Under the pieces are notes generated by a model. That model was not told the origin of the DNA. It searched no databases and saw nothing but the letters and a program-made list of their open reading frames with translations. From positions 1-64,000 of the forward strand of contig JAMJFZ010001784.1 of assembly GCA_026225945.1 (NCBI GenBank): DNA of 64,000 nt, read 5' to 3'. The translations under genes and the position numbers were made by a program. Shown here piece after piece: positions 1-14,200 of this stretch (the first letter of the stretch is position 1; each line of letters opens with the position of its first letter). Origin of the DNA: Cricetomys ansorgei. Taxonomy: Eukaryota; Chordata; Mammalia; Rodentia; Nesomyidae.

Positions 1-1435
1 AAAACAATGCTTCAATTTTTGCATAGTAAAATAATTAAAGTGAATTTGCAGAATACAGAAAATACGCTTCTAGAAGCTTTTGTTCCTTCTTTATTCAGAG
101 GAGCTGCTTGTGTTTTTACAGGAGAAAAAGGCAGAAGGGCTCTACCTCCCAGGCCGTACATGCTGCGTGTTTTCTGCTGCCAGCTAGGCTCCTCTTGGCT
201 CCAGGGAGCCCTCAGGCCTTTGCAGGCTGTGCTTGGCCTTTCATCCCTATATTAGGACTAGATTGTAGGGGTCCATCCAAGGTATCACCATTTGCTCTCC
301 CACTTTTCTGAGCATTAGTCCTTTCCCCAGTGTGCTGCTCCTTGAGGCAAGAGCCACACTTGTCTATTAGCATGTAGCATCCAAGAACTAGCCAGCAAAT
401 GACTGAATGGAGAATCAAAAACTTTTATAACAAATACTTTGGTTTTTGGATTTTCATGTAAGTTAATACACTATAAAAATCATCTGTAACAATTATATAT
501 TACTATTTTAATTTTTAAATATTCTTACATTTTGAAAACTAGATTTTTTTTTGACAATCACATACATACAAACCAATATTCGTTCACAAATTCTATGAGG
601 GCTCTGTTCTAGATTTTACATTTAAATTCACTCTAAAATTTTTAAACACTTTGAATTCTCTACTCTAAACATAAAAGCATGTTTTTTTGTTTGTGTTTGT
701 TTTATTTTTGGACACAGTGTGATATAACCCAGACTATATTACATCTTGATCTGACTATTTAGCTAAAGCTGCCGAGGTCTCCCAAATATTGAGATTACAA
801 ATGTGCACCACCATGTCTAATTATCATAATGGATTTTTAAAAAGTCATTTCAACTTGAAAAATCAAATGACTTAAAAATTGGCTTAATATTCCTCTTCTG
901 TTGCTGTAAATATGAATGTGCAGGCTGTCAATGTGAAGACAAACAGCTCTTTGGTGTACTCTAAACATTCCCCTTATGCATCTCCCTCTTAGGAAACAGT
1001 ATCTAGCTCCATAGGTCATTGGTGCTGTGTCCCAAAAAATGCTGGATGGGAAGTCAATGGGGGACTGGGACATCTCTGAGCTCCTTGACTTTCTATGTGC
1101 TCAATGGCTTCACTTTGAAAGGCAGAAGAAAGAGCTTTGGGTACCCCTTCCCCAAGACATGACAGGTATATTTATGCATATATGTCTATCAAGTAATTCA
1201 AGAATATGTATGCATATTTCTGAATCAACATGCAGTATAATATATATATATAGTAGTTACATATCAGGCAGGAACTTTTAAGATAAATATAAGCTTTCAT
1301 CTCTTTTGCTGACTTTCCTTTTATAACATATGGGAGAAAAAAACCAAACTTATTTCAAGATGTAAATTCAAGACTGCTTTTCCATTTCTCCAGCTCCTAA
1401 TAAGCACTGAGAAGCAATTTGTACCAACTCCCCAC
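1..1435 (-). other. Dmc1 3' UTR and downstream flank; cleavage site unresolved
   Basis: Downstream of the stop the minus strand has AATAAA at 706-701 (inside a degenerate B1-like stretch, ~665-830) and at 95-90. Either could be the poly(A) signal, or the true one may be a variant. No other gene is seen. A TA-rich run lies at 1238-1251. Confidence 0.45.
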
Positions 1436-1505
1436 CTACTCCTTGGCATCCCCGATTCCTCCAGCAGTTATTGCGAAGGTGGCTTCATTTTCAGGCATCT
1501 CGGGG
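1436..1505 (-). CDS. Dmc1: Dmc1 exon 14 (stop codon exon)
   Basis: A 70-nt coding part encoding [20 protein letters not shown], then KE and TAG at 1438-1436. The acceptor is tctgtag. The exon continues as 3' UTR towards lower coordinates. Confidence 0.97.
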
Positions 1506-4500
1506 CTACAGAATACAAGGGAACAGAAGTTTATAAAAAGCTCTGTTTCTATAAATACTATGCACATGTCACAATTATCACGTTCCCATCAGTCTGAGTC
1601 TCCAGAGACACTGCAGTGCTGGTACAGCTAAATGTGGACTACCAAACTTACCTAGCAATGTTATCAACCCTCACAAACATTTGTTAAACAACTTCTATAT
1701 ATAAGATTTTGAATGTCAAGAAAAATTACCCCCAAACTTGGAAACAGGCAAACCTAAATAAGCTGGGTGTTCTTTCAGGATAGTTTGAGGCCTGTAGTGC
1801 TGGTCCTTTGGGGGTTGTCTGACTCATTAGGGGTGCACCTTTCTACAGGCTCTGCTAACACAACGGAAGCGGTAAAAGGCTTTGAAATAAACTAGGAAAG
1901 TCCTGAGCACCTGCATTGGAAAGTTGGTTGTCTAGCACATCCTTCAGTTACCTGGCTTTGTGAGGGCTCTATGCATTCTGAGTTGTTACTAACTGCAAGG
2001 AGTGCAAGTCTACCTGCTCACAGAAATATAAATTGTGAAGGTGGAACACCATTGACTATTCAACTATGGATATTGGTTCATATTTGATCAACTGATTAAT
2101 TTCTTTATTCCCTATTTGGCTATACATGTGTGGTACTTTGAGTTTTCTTTTGATTTAGTTATAAATCTTTATTAGTTTTCATTAATTGGTGACTTAAAGG
2201 TCTTTGACATGGCTGATGAGATGGCTCAGCAGTAGAGGCACTTGCTAATAAGTTTAAGGACCTGAGTTTGATCCCTGAGAACCACATGGTAGGAAGTTGA
2301 TTCCTGCAAGGCCTCTGAGCCCCACATGCATGCTAAGGCCCGTGCATGTCCATGCACTCATACACACACACACTAAATCAATGTGTTATAATAAAAGGTA
2401 AGTGTTATAGAATAGAAAATAGAGCCTAGTAAGGGAGATCAGCTGTGAGGGCACTGGGTGGTCAGTTGTTAAGCACACATTATTGAGAAGGTAGAGCTGG
2501 AAACTGAATTCAAGAGTATTGAATATGCTAGACAAGTGTTCTCCCACCTATTTATGTTCCCAACACTTCTGTTGTTTTTCCTTTTTTTTTTTTTTTTTTT
2601 GAGACAAGGTCTCTTTATGTATTCCTGACTGTCCTGGTACTCTCTATGTAGTCCAAGCTGGCCTCAAACTCAGACATCTACCTACCTCTGCTTCCTGAAT
2701 GCTGGGATTAATTACTTCCTTACTTTTTTGTTTGTTTGTTTGTTTGAGATAGGATCTCACTATGTAGCTCAGGCTGGCATTGAACTCTGTATCCACTTGC
2801 CTCCCCTTTACCCAGCTGAGAAGGTAGCAGTTTTGCATATGTGTGTGTGTACTCTGAGTGTATGTGCAGGCATGCTTGCTAGTTATGTGCATGATATGTT
2901 GAAGCTAGAGGTTGACATCGGGTATTTTCTATCATTCTCCACCTCATATTTTAAGATAGATTTCTCCTAAATCTAGAGCTACTTCAGCTGTACTTGGTCA
3001 GCAAGCCTCAGGGAGTCCTCTTGTTCCCCCAGTGCTGGGATTATAGACACAACCACCATACCCAGCTCTTACATCAGTACTAGAGAGGCTCCTCCAAACT
3101 CAGGTCCTCAGGCTTCTGCAGGAAGCACTTTACCCACTGAGCTATCTCCTCATCCTGGAGAAGGTAACATTTGACCAAAAATTTTAAGGAGATAAGAAAG
3201 ATGATTAGGCAAAAAGCTATGTGGGGATGGTTATTCCAGGCAGAGGGAAATAGTGGGCAAAACTCTTAGGTAGGAGCATGCCTCATAGTGCCTTCACTGG
3301 AGGATCACAAGTTTAAGTCTAGCATGGGCTACATAACAAGATCTTGCTTCAAAAAAGGGAGTAGGTGGGAAAGATCAGCTGGCAAAGTGCTTGCCAATAA
3401 AAGCTAAAGTGCTTGTATTGCTTGAAGCCCCAGTTTCAATCCTCAGCATTTCAAAAAACCAGACGTGGTGGTACATGTCTGCAATTTCAGCACTTAGGGA
3501 GACAGAGAAAGGAAAATCAGAAGCTCAAGGTCATCCCTGGCTACACAGAGTTTGAGGACAGCCTGAGCTACATGAAACTCTATTTCAAAAAACAAATATG
3601 TGTGAGGTGGAGGGAGGGGCAAAGGAGGACCAAGGAATGGGTATAAAGCCATTCATGGGGATGGAGAGCTGGCTCAGAGGTTTAGAAAACTTGCTGCTTT
3701 TGCAGAAGAGCCTAGTTCAGTTCCCAGCACCATGAACACCCACATAGCAGCTCATAACTGTCTGTAACTCCAGTTCCTAGGGCTCTGATGTCCTCTTTTG
3801 GCCTCCATGGGTATGGATGCACATGTACATACATATATCCAGGCAAACAAACACACACACACACAATAAAAGTAAACAAAACTTTAAAATGCCATTCATG
3901 GAGTGCTGTGTAGATAGCTAGAGACTTGGGCTTGGTTCTAAGTTATAGGAAGCTTGGTGGGTCCTCTCGCAAAGCAGCATGTGCTCTCAACTGCTGAGCT
4001 ACCTATTCAGCTCTCAGTTTTGATCTTAAGCTCTGATCTAGTTTTGTTGTTTTGATATAAGATGGACATTTGTTTATTTATTTGCAACAGGGTCTCACTC
4101 TTTCATCCAGGCTCACCTAGAATCCCTTATGTAGCCTGGGATGGCCTCACATTAGCAGCAATCCTTCTGTCTCAGCCTCCAAGTGCTGAAATTACAGTCA
4201 TGAGCCACCACATATGACCTGAGTTTATGGAAACCTGATATGACTAACTTTGCTGACAATTTACTATTCTGATTCCTTACTGAATTTGCAAAGTTGAAAC
4301 CATCTCCTAGGCCAGTAAGAATGGGAGGAGCTGTTTACCCTAAAGAACTGCAGAAGGCCTAGATGAGATATGCAAATGATTGAACAGGTAGCTTAAGTTC
4401 ATTCATTCATTAATTCAAGAATAGTCACTGAATGTCTACCATGAATCAAATCCCAACTCATTAGTGAACTATAGTTAGTCCCTGTTGTGAGAGAGATGTA

Positions 4501-4701
4501 AAGCAAATAGTTTTAAGAAAAAATGAAAAAAGTATTTGGATAGCTGGGTGTGACACACAGGCCTTTAATGCCAGTACTAGGCAGGCAGAGTAAGGCAGAT
4601 CTCTAAGTTTGAGGCCAGCCTGGTCTACATAGCCAGCTCCAGGCCAGCTAAGGAATACATAGTGAGCTTATATTAAAAAACAAACAAAAACAAAAAACAA
4701 A

Positions 4702-4755
<54 letters not shown>

Positions 4756-7700
4756 TGTGTACTTGGTAGGGCTAGAGAGATGGCTTAGTGGTTAAGAGCA
4801 CTCTTCCAGAGGACAGGGGTTGGATTCCCAGTTCTCTTTGGGAACTACTTTTTACTCCCCAGGAGAGTTACCACAAATCTTTGCTTTGCTGTTTTGGGTT
4901 GGTTAATAAGTCAGTGACACATATTACATTATGTATTATATCTCAGGCAAGCAAATAGTATTTAACTGTCACATTGTCTAGAGGAGATGACATATTATAC
5001 AAATCACTACAAATGGAATTGATGTAAATGCCATGAGAGCAAAGACTTGTCTCCTCTCTCTCTCCCTCTCTCTCTCCCTCTCCTTCTCCTCCCCCCTTCT
5101 CTCTGTATATACTTCTGTGTGCCCATGTGCACTCCCGTCTGTGCACGTGTGGAAGCTAGAGGAGGATGCTGGGTGTCTTTATTGCCTTCTATTTTATTTT
5201 TTGAGGCAGTCTCTCACTGAACCTGAAGCTTGATGTTTCAGCTAAGCTGGTTAGCCAGTGAGCTTCTGAGATCCACTGTTGTTGCCCCCCAACCATGCCC
5301 TACTGCCCAAGGCTGGGGTTACTGCTCGTGCCTATCTGAGTGATAGGGATTTGAACTCAGGCTGTACTGCTTTCACAGTAAATGACCTTACCCACTGAGC
5401 TATCTCCACTCCCTAGATTTTTTTTTTTGTCATTTTGTTTTGTTTACTTTATCCCAAGAACCTAGCATTGTTGGCATGTAGCAAGTTTTCCTATAATTTA
5501 TTATATTTATTTTATAATTTTTTCCTTGAGACTGGGTCTCTCTATGTAGCCTTAGATGTCCTGGAGCTCATAGCAATCCGCCTGCCTCAACCTCCCAAGT
5601 GCTGGGATTGAAAGCAAGTGCTACCATGATCCACAATGCCTGTATATTTATACTTCATAAGCAAGAGAAGTTCCAGGTCTCAAGAATGCCCAGAGATGAG
5701 CTCGAGCTGTACTATAGACAGATTTCTGGAGGTTAGATAAAAGCCAGCTTTCCTCAGGAATTTATGAAATGGGTTTTCCATCCCTCCACTCCAGCTACTT
5801 GTCCTCCCTGTAGTCCTCAACTTTCTAGCCCATGCTCTCTCACATTATGCTCTCTCTTCCTGTCTTCACTATTCTCTCCTGCTTCCCCAGCCCTGGCCAT
5901 GTCCAGTCTGTTTCTTTCCTCTCTACCCTGGATTCTTACAGATGCCTGGATATTTTCTCTCTAACCCACAATAAAAACCCTTCCCTAGAGCCAGAGGTAG
6001 TGGCGCACGCCTTTATCCTAGCACTGGAGGCAGAGGCAGGCAGATCTCTGAGTTCAAAGACAGTCTAGTCTACAAAGCGAGTTCCAGGTCAGCCAGGGCT
6101 ACCCAGAGAAACTCTGTCTCAAAAACAAAAAACAAAAAACAACAAAAAAAAAACAATAAAAGGAGAAAAACAAAAACAAAAACCTTCTCCCAAATGGAGT
6201 GGGCATGCCAGCAGTTTCTTTATTATATTCCCTCACATACAAGAAGTACTATGGGAGATTTAGATTGTCAAGTGTATTATATGCAGTAAATACTTAACTA
6301 TAAAGATTAGGCAAAGATTTCCTGAGAAAGCAATATTTAATTAGTTAAATTAATTTTATTTTTTTCAGTGGGGATGTAACCCAGGATATTGCATAAGCTA
6401 GGCAAGCACAATGCCACTGAACTATATCTTCAGTTCTTGTTTCAGGGATTTTCTTTTTTTTTGAGCCAGTTTCACTCTGTAGCCCAGGCTTGCTTAGGAC
6501 TCACTACCTAGCTGGTCACAAATTTGCAACAAGTATCATGCCTCACCCCCACACCACAGCTAAGTACTGGGTTTACAGGCCTAAGACAACACATTCAGCT
6601 ATTTATTTATTTATTTATTTTATTACGCTATCTCACTATGGAGGCCACTCTGGCTTATAATTAACAATATTCTGCTTAGCCTCCTGAGGCAAGATTATAG
6701 ATGTGTGCCATTATATCTGCTCAAGAAAGTGATATCTAAACTGACATTTAAAAAGGAATGGTGTTAACCTGGGCAAAAGAAATAAGAATATATTCTTGTA
6801 TTATATACTTCTCTAGAACCTAACAGCCTTTGACTGAAGATGTGATATCGTTGCTTGCTTCTCTATATGCTCTAAATGTCAGAGGTAGATAAATGTGACT
6901 CTAGAACCCCCAGATCCCTAGTGCACAGTGCACAGGCAGGACTTCCTGATCCATATTTGAGACAGAAATTGAGGTAGCAATTCTGTTTAAAGGCACATGC
7001 ACAGGATCTGAAGAATAAAGAAATATATACCTGTCATAAATCTTGGCAATCCTCAGTTCTCCTCTTCCCTTTCGCAAGCTTATTCTTGTTGTTGAAGCAT
7101 GAGCCAGAATGTGTCCACCAATGGGTTTTTTGGGATCTGCCTGGAAGCTAAATCAACAAAACACTTCAGGTTTCATTTGAATATACAGTGATATTTGCAA
7201 GAAAGAGGCAGCCTCTGTGAGTAGGGTGGCAGGGATGGAGTGGGTATGTTTTCTTCTTGTGTATGTATGTGGATTTCAGAGGTCAACCTCAGGTGTGCCT
7301 TAGGAGCCATCCACCCTATGTTTGGGACAGGCTCTCTCTGGAACTTAGTGTGCTTGCTGATTAGGTCAGGCTGGCTGGCCAGTGAGCCTGAGATTGCCCT
7401 GTTCCCACCTCCCAGCACTGAGATTACAAATCTTTGTCACTATGACTAGCTTTTTAACACAGTTGTTGGGGGTTTAAATTCAGGTCTTCATGCTTGCATA
7501 GCAAATACTTTAGAATGGAGCTATTTCCCTAGCTCCCAGGTCTGTATTCTAAACAAACAGATTTATTTACAAATTGTGGAAGGCAGTGTTTAAAGTTACT
7601 ATCCCACTGCCATCTACTTCAGGCTTCTGAGACTCCCATGATAAACTGTTCCTTTTTTGTTGTTTTTGTTTTTGAGATTAGATCTTGTAGTTGAAATTAG

Positions 7701-10700
7701 CCTCTAACTCATAACCCTCCCACCTTACCCACTTGAGTAACATGGCTATGGCTGTACACAGCCACACCAGTTTATAGTTTATGTTCTGTTTGAATTTTTA
7801 AAAATAAATTACTATTGAGGGCTAGGTTAGAACACTTGCCTAAAATGTTTGAGGCCCTGGGCTCAACCCCTAGCATAAAAAAAAATCAATAAGTAAGTAC
7901 TGAAAAAGCACAAGGCCCTATGTTCAACTCCCAGCACCACAGAGAGAGAGAGAAAGAAAGAGAGAATATAAAACATTCATTATCTTAGCTTAATGGTTGA
8001 GGTTAAAAGTTCTGCTTATAAACTACAACTACTGGATTTATTTATTAACTTATTTATCAGAAATATTTATTAATGGTTTATTATTTGCCAGGCACTATTA
8101 TAGTCTAATGAATAAGAATTATCAAAGCTAGGCAGATGGAAGATGGAGGCAGGAGGATCAAAAGTTCAAAGAAAGCCTGGGCAACATGGTGAGACCTCAT
8201 CTCTACATAGGTAAATAAATAAACTGATAAATAACCCAGATTTTCTCCTTGGGGCTTCGTAATTAAAAGCAAATTGAGAATTCCTCCCTTTCCTCTTCTT
8301 CTGTGGTGCTCTGGATGGAACCGAGGGCCTCACATATACTAGGAAAGTGTTTTACTACAGAACTACATCCCCATTCCAGAGAGCCTCTTTCTTGTTCCTT
8401 GATTGCATGGTGGAATCCTTCAATGTTGTACAAGTTATGAATGTACAGCGAGAACAATCTTGGAAATATTTTTATCAACGTTGTCCCAAGTTTATGTCTC
8501 TAAATATGGATATTTAATGAATAAAGTCTTAAAAGCTAGGTGCAGTGGTATGTGTAATCCTAGTGCTGGAGAGGTGGAGGATTCCTGGAGTTTGCTGGTC
8601 AACCCGTCTAGCTGAATTGGCAAGCTCCAGGTTCAGTGAGACCTTGTCCCTGTCCCAAAATTAAGGTGGAAAGCAACTAAGAAGGACATCTGATGTTGAC
8701 CACTGGCCTGTATACACATGTGTTCACATATGTCCACACATTCACACACTCCCCATGTACGCATCTCACAAATACTACTGATACCCATCTGAGAGATACC
8801 TGGGAACTTATACTTCCGTTGTAAGTGAAAATTTCTTTTTTTTTTTTTAAAAGAATTTTATTTAATTATTTTGAAAACTATGCATGTGGGTATGTGCACA
8901 TGGATGCAGTCAACAGGCATAAAGTCCTCTGGAGCTGGAATTATAGGCAGTTGTGAGTCACCTGAAGTGTGTGTTGGGATCCTAAGGCGGGTATGTATTC
9001 TAGTCTACCCAGCTATATCTCTAGCCCTGAGAGTTTCTTAATAACCCTAATGGCAGTGCTTCAAAAAGATCCTCGTCAGAAAAGACCTCAACAAAGTCCA
9101 AGCAAATTGAATTCAGCAGCATATTAGAAAGGAGTAAATGCCATGATCATGTAGAATTGGTCCCAGGAACACAAGGGTGGTTCAATAAAGCAATCAACAA
9201 CACGACATTAATAGGATGGAGGAAAAAATTAACATGATAATTAGTTGGTAAAAACACAGATAGACTCTCACTCCCTCTGCAGCTCGTCATCCCTGGCTGA
9301 GGCACCTGTTCCTGGTGGCACAGCTCTTAGTGACACAGAGTTGGCAGCCGAGGCAGCTCATGGAGAGCAGGAGCAGGAGCAGAGCAGGTCTGAAAAGCCA
9401 AGCTTTGCGGCACACCAGGTGGTTCCTATCACCAGGAAGTGGAGAAGGCAAGGATAGGCCCAGGAGATATGGTGTCTTAAGAGCAACAAGTCATAAAGGC
9501 TCTCAACTGCAGCGAATGACAAAAACAAAGAGGAAGGAAGGCCTCCTAACAGAGTGAAGAATCCAGCCACTTGGGAGAAGTTGAAAACAAGAAACCTGGG
9601 GGAAATGTCAGAATTCAGGTGACTCGCACCTAATTTCCAATGGGCCATACCTAATGGGCATGTTGGTCACAGTGAAGGGGGAGAGGATGTTGGGAGATTT
9701 GTAGGGCAGGTGATGGAAATGAAGAGAAAGACTAGGAAGACTAGGGAGCAACAGATGAGGACTTGCATGCGTTTTCAAACACCAGAACCTGATAATCATT
9801 ATGACTTTTGCCTCATACCTTGAACTTTAAAGTTTTCTCTGAGCTCATAAAGTGTTTTAAAGGCTTGTATTTAGTGGGCCATTTTTTTTCTGTAAACTAT
9901 TGAGGTTTCCACTTAACAGTTTCTACATAAACATTGTTTTATTGCTACACTTAATTCTAAATATTCCTATCAGCATGGCAATTTAGAAAAATTTTTTTTC
10001 ATAATTTGAAATTAATAAAGCAATTTAAAAAGAAAAAAAAAGACTCAATAGTCACCAGAAAAGGAAAGTGAGAACAGTGGATATTTGATTAGAATAAACT
10101 GTGATACTGCATAATTGCCTAACTCCAGGAGAACACAGTTCCAAGTCAATATAAATAGTGTTTTCTCAAAGACAGTGTTTGAGGTTTTGGGTACTCTTAA
10201 GTTTGAGTCTTGGTGTAGTAAGGATGTGGCTGACTGCTATAAGATTAAATATGTAGCCTATAGGTTTAACTGAATTTTCCTGTTCTCTTGCCCCAACTGC
10301 CACTGTGACAGATTCTAACTTGAAACTGATTCCTAACTTGTACCAGATTCCCACTGTGCTTTTTTTTACATTCTAGCTCTAAAGAGAGACAGGAAAGATA
10401 GAATTCTTACCACTCTTGCTGGTGATCTTTAGATAGAAAGAAAAATTCACCGCCCTTTTTGGCTGTCCTTATCTTTGTTCTTTTAAGAATTAACACACTA
10501 CTTATAACAACACAACCAACAAATCACCAACCAAGACCCACATCAACTCTGTTCAAACTTTTTATACCTTAAGCCAAAAGTTTCCATAAACCCATGCGGC
10601 ACACAATCCCAAAATCCCAAAAAGATACACATGCCACAATGACTGCACCTAACCAAATTATAGCCACCTTCATCAAGCATTTCAAATCCAACTCATAAGC

Positions 10701-11165
10701 GACTACCATACCTGGGGTGGGAACACAAACCTCATCCAAACTCCATTTTGAGTTTTTAAAGAAACCAAAATAACAGAAACTTCTTCCAAGTGTTCCACTA
10801 CAGTTCCCAGAAGTCCAAGCAACATGTAACCATACAGAAGGCTGCACAGGACAAAAAACTTCTTGGCAAAGTGTCCTGCTACATATAGGTTGGTAAGAAA
10901 AGAAGTTCAGATGATAAAACTGCTATGATTACACAGTTCTGAGGCTAGACCAGAGCTGCCTATCTGGGATTTTTTTTTAAAGATTTATTTATTTATGTAT
11001 GAATGCTCTATCTGCATGTACATATGAATGCCAGTAGAGGGCATCAGACCCCATTATAGATGGTTGTGAGCCACACTGTGGTTGCTGGGAATTGAACTCA
11101 GGACCTCTGAAAGAGTAGCCAGTGCTCTAAATCACTGAGCCATCTCTTCAGTCCAGAACAAGTTT

Positions 11166-11222
<57 letters not shown>

Positions 11223-14200
11223 AATCATGTTTGTATGAGTATACCACAGGCAGTTGTAAGCTATCTGATGTAAATGGCAAGAACTGAACTCAGGTCCCCT
11301 AGCAGAGCAGGAAGTACTTCTTAACTGCTGAGGCATCTTTCCAGACTCACAAGGACAGGTTTGGGTGAAACTCTATGAAGAAAGCAGCAGCTAGGTAGTT
11401 GATGCTAACAACAGTCAAGAAGCCAGAGGCTGGCTGCTCTATCAAAAAACTGAAGCTATAGTATTTAGAGGCAAAAAAAGCCATCTCAGTTAAATGAACC
11501 AGCTCTATAGTGTTTACAGATGTCACATTTATTTTTTGTTTGTTTTCGAGACAGGGTTTCTCTGTTGTAATTCTGGCTGTCCTGGAACTCACTCTGTAGA
11601 CCAGGCTGGCCTTGAACTCAGAGATCCTCCTGCCTCTGCCTCCTGAGTGCTGGGAGTAAACGCATGCACCACTACCACCCAACTAAGGTGTTTCATTTAT
11701 TAGAGGAATGCCTATGAACTTTCTAGGTTACATGGCCTGTGGGTTGTTCTTCATAGTCTCACAGGAACCCAATGCCATACAGAGATGGTTCAGAAGGGCT
11801 GATGGCATTCTTAACTAAACTATGAGATCTGAACCTACACAAATAAGTTATGCTTTTTAAAAAAATATATTTGTGTGTGTGCACATGCCTGTGAATGTGC
11901 TGAGGCCGAAAGAGGGTGTTCTCTATCACTCTCATATTTCCTTGAGGCAGTGTCTGTCCCTGAACCTGGGCTTCTTTTACTTGATTAAAATGGAAGTTGG
12001 CAAGCCCAGTGAGCCTTCTGTCTCCACTCATCCATTGCTAAGGTTTCAAGCCTGCCTGGGACACCTGGTTTGTTAGTGAGTGCTGAGATCTGAACTTGAT
12101 CCTTATAAATGTACAATATGCAGCCTTAACCACTACATCATCTTGCTAGCCCCGATTCATTTATATGATGCCTTTAGTACTATTCACTATTTAAAAAAAG
12201 ATTTGTGTGTGTGTACATGCATGTGCACGTGCATGTGCACACACACACACACATGCTACATTGCATTCAAGAGTCTTTGAAGGCCAGAAGAGAGTATAAA
12301 GCCTCCCACCCCATCCCCATAGAGCTTGGGAATTGAACTTGAGTCCTCTGGAGGAGCAGAAAGTGCTCATAACTGCTGAGACATCTCTCCAGCCCACCTT
12401 TTCTATTTTTAAGTCAATTGTTTTAGGTATTTGTTATAGTAATAGAAACCTAACATACTTACCTATAACAAGTTCTCTTATACCTTGATGCCTTTGTCTA
12501 TAATTTTACATCTGAAATGAAAGCTCTTTTCCCTACCGGGTTTACTTAGGCAGTTCCCACTTCTAAGAACCTGTAGCTCTGTGGTCTCCTGCCATGGTGT
12601 GTATTTTTCTATTAAAGCATATTCCAGACCTGGGGGTATAGCTCAGGAATACAGTGTTTACCTAGGATATCCAAAACATCCTTCTTACCACAAATGAAAG
12701 AGAAAGCATCCTTCATTGCTATTTTAAATAATCCCTATTCATCTAATGTCTAGACAAGTGTCTGTCACATGAAGGTCTTTCATAAACACTGCAATGAACA
12801 CAGAGAAGACAATTTGGCTCTCCCTGGTCTAGGTCTTTCTGGACACAGGCTTGTAATAACATCTCTTTAAAGAAACTATACAGCAAGGGAACATTTGGAA
12901 GAGTTTCTAACAGAAAGACAAAAAATATAAAGCCAGGCATGGTGGTGCACATCTTTAATTTCATCACTCTAGAGGCAGAGACAGGTGGATCTCTGTGCTT
13001 TCAAGGCCAGCCTTCTTTACATAGGGAGTTCTATGCTAGCCAGGGCTACATAGTGAATTCCTGTCTCAAAGATAAAATTTAAAAAAAAATTTAAAAGAAA
13101 GGCAAATATAAGAGTTTTCCAGCTCTCCCATTTGAAGTAAACCCCCTGCTGGCTGTTCTAGAGACTTAAGTGGCACAGTGGAGCTTCTAGATAAACAGCC
13201 AAGATCCTTTTCTTAGGAAATTATGGTTTGCTGTTCCTAATGGACCCCCTGCATACCAGGGAAGAGGTCCTATTGCCTGTCCTTGATGTCTCCAGGTGAA
13301 GAGGCTGAGCATTAACAATGTCATCTCAAAAGGCAGATGAGCTATATGGGGGAAATTGCTACAGGCTTTTCAAAAGGGCTGTGAAAACATATAGAAATAA
13401 TATTATAGCTACAAAAAAGTTATCAAAATGACTCAAACTTTGAGATCATATTTAATCAAAATAGACTGTAAAGTAACAGCCTTAGCTTTGAGAGAATTCC
13501 AAGCCAATTTAAATTTTGTTTGCTCTGTGCACAATTGTGTACAAAATTTATAGCCCTTAGCATTTATTGTAGGTCACCAACACTATGACAATTTAAGAAT
13601 CCCATCAAGTAAAATGAGCACATGCACACATACATAAAATTTTTATGTAAGTTTAGGAGTACCATTGAACCACCATCCCAACACACATAAATACAAATAA
13701 ATACAAATAATAAAAACCAAGAATTATTGAGTCCTCACTATAAGGATGACATTCTTTTTCCTTTTCTTCCTTCTTTTTCTTCCTTCCTCCTTCCTATTCT
13801 CTCCTTTTCTTCTTCTTCTTTTTTTGTCTCCCAAATGCTGGAACCCACAAGTGCCCCACAACCTCCTGGCAATGACATTCTTTTAAGTCATCTACATTTC
13901 ACTTTGATTGGATTTCATCTTTAGTAATAATTATGGATTAAAAAGTGGAGTCTGTTAAAGGTCTATGAATAGGGAGAGTATACTCACTCGTCACATGAAC
14001 TTCAATTATAGTTAAATTTTCCTTGTCAGACTAGTCCTCCGGCTTTTTGCTGAGTCATATGAGCTAGCTTTATTGAAGTCTCTCCTAAGAGAAGAATTCT
14101 CTGATCCAGTCAAACCTCTGCTTAAAGCCTGAGGGCCCTGAACAGTGGCTATTTCACTAGAATAATAGATGTATCCCTGCAAAATCTCTTGGGTAACAAC

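Noticed and set aside
4702..4763. Regular short repeats (TG, TATC, CA) considered as CRISPR-like arrays
   Set aside because: Simple microsatellites without spacers; the host is a rodent.
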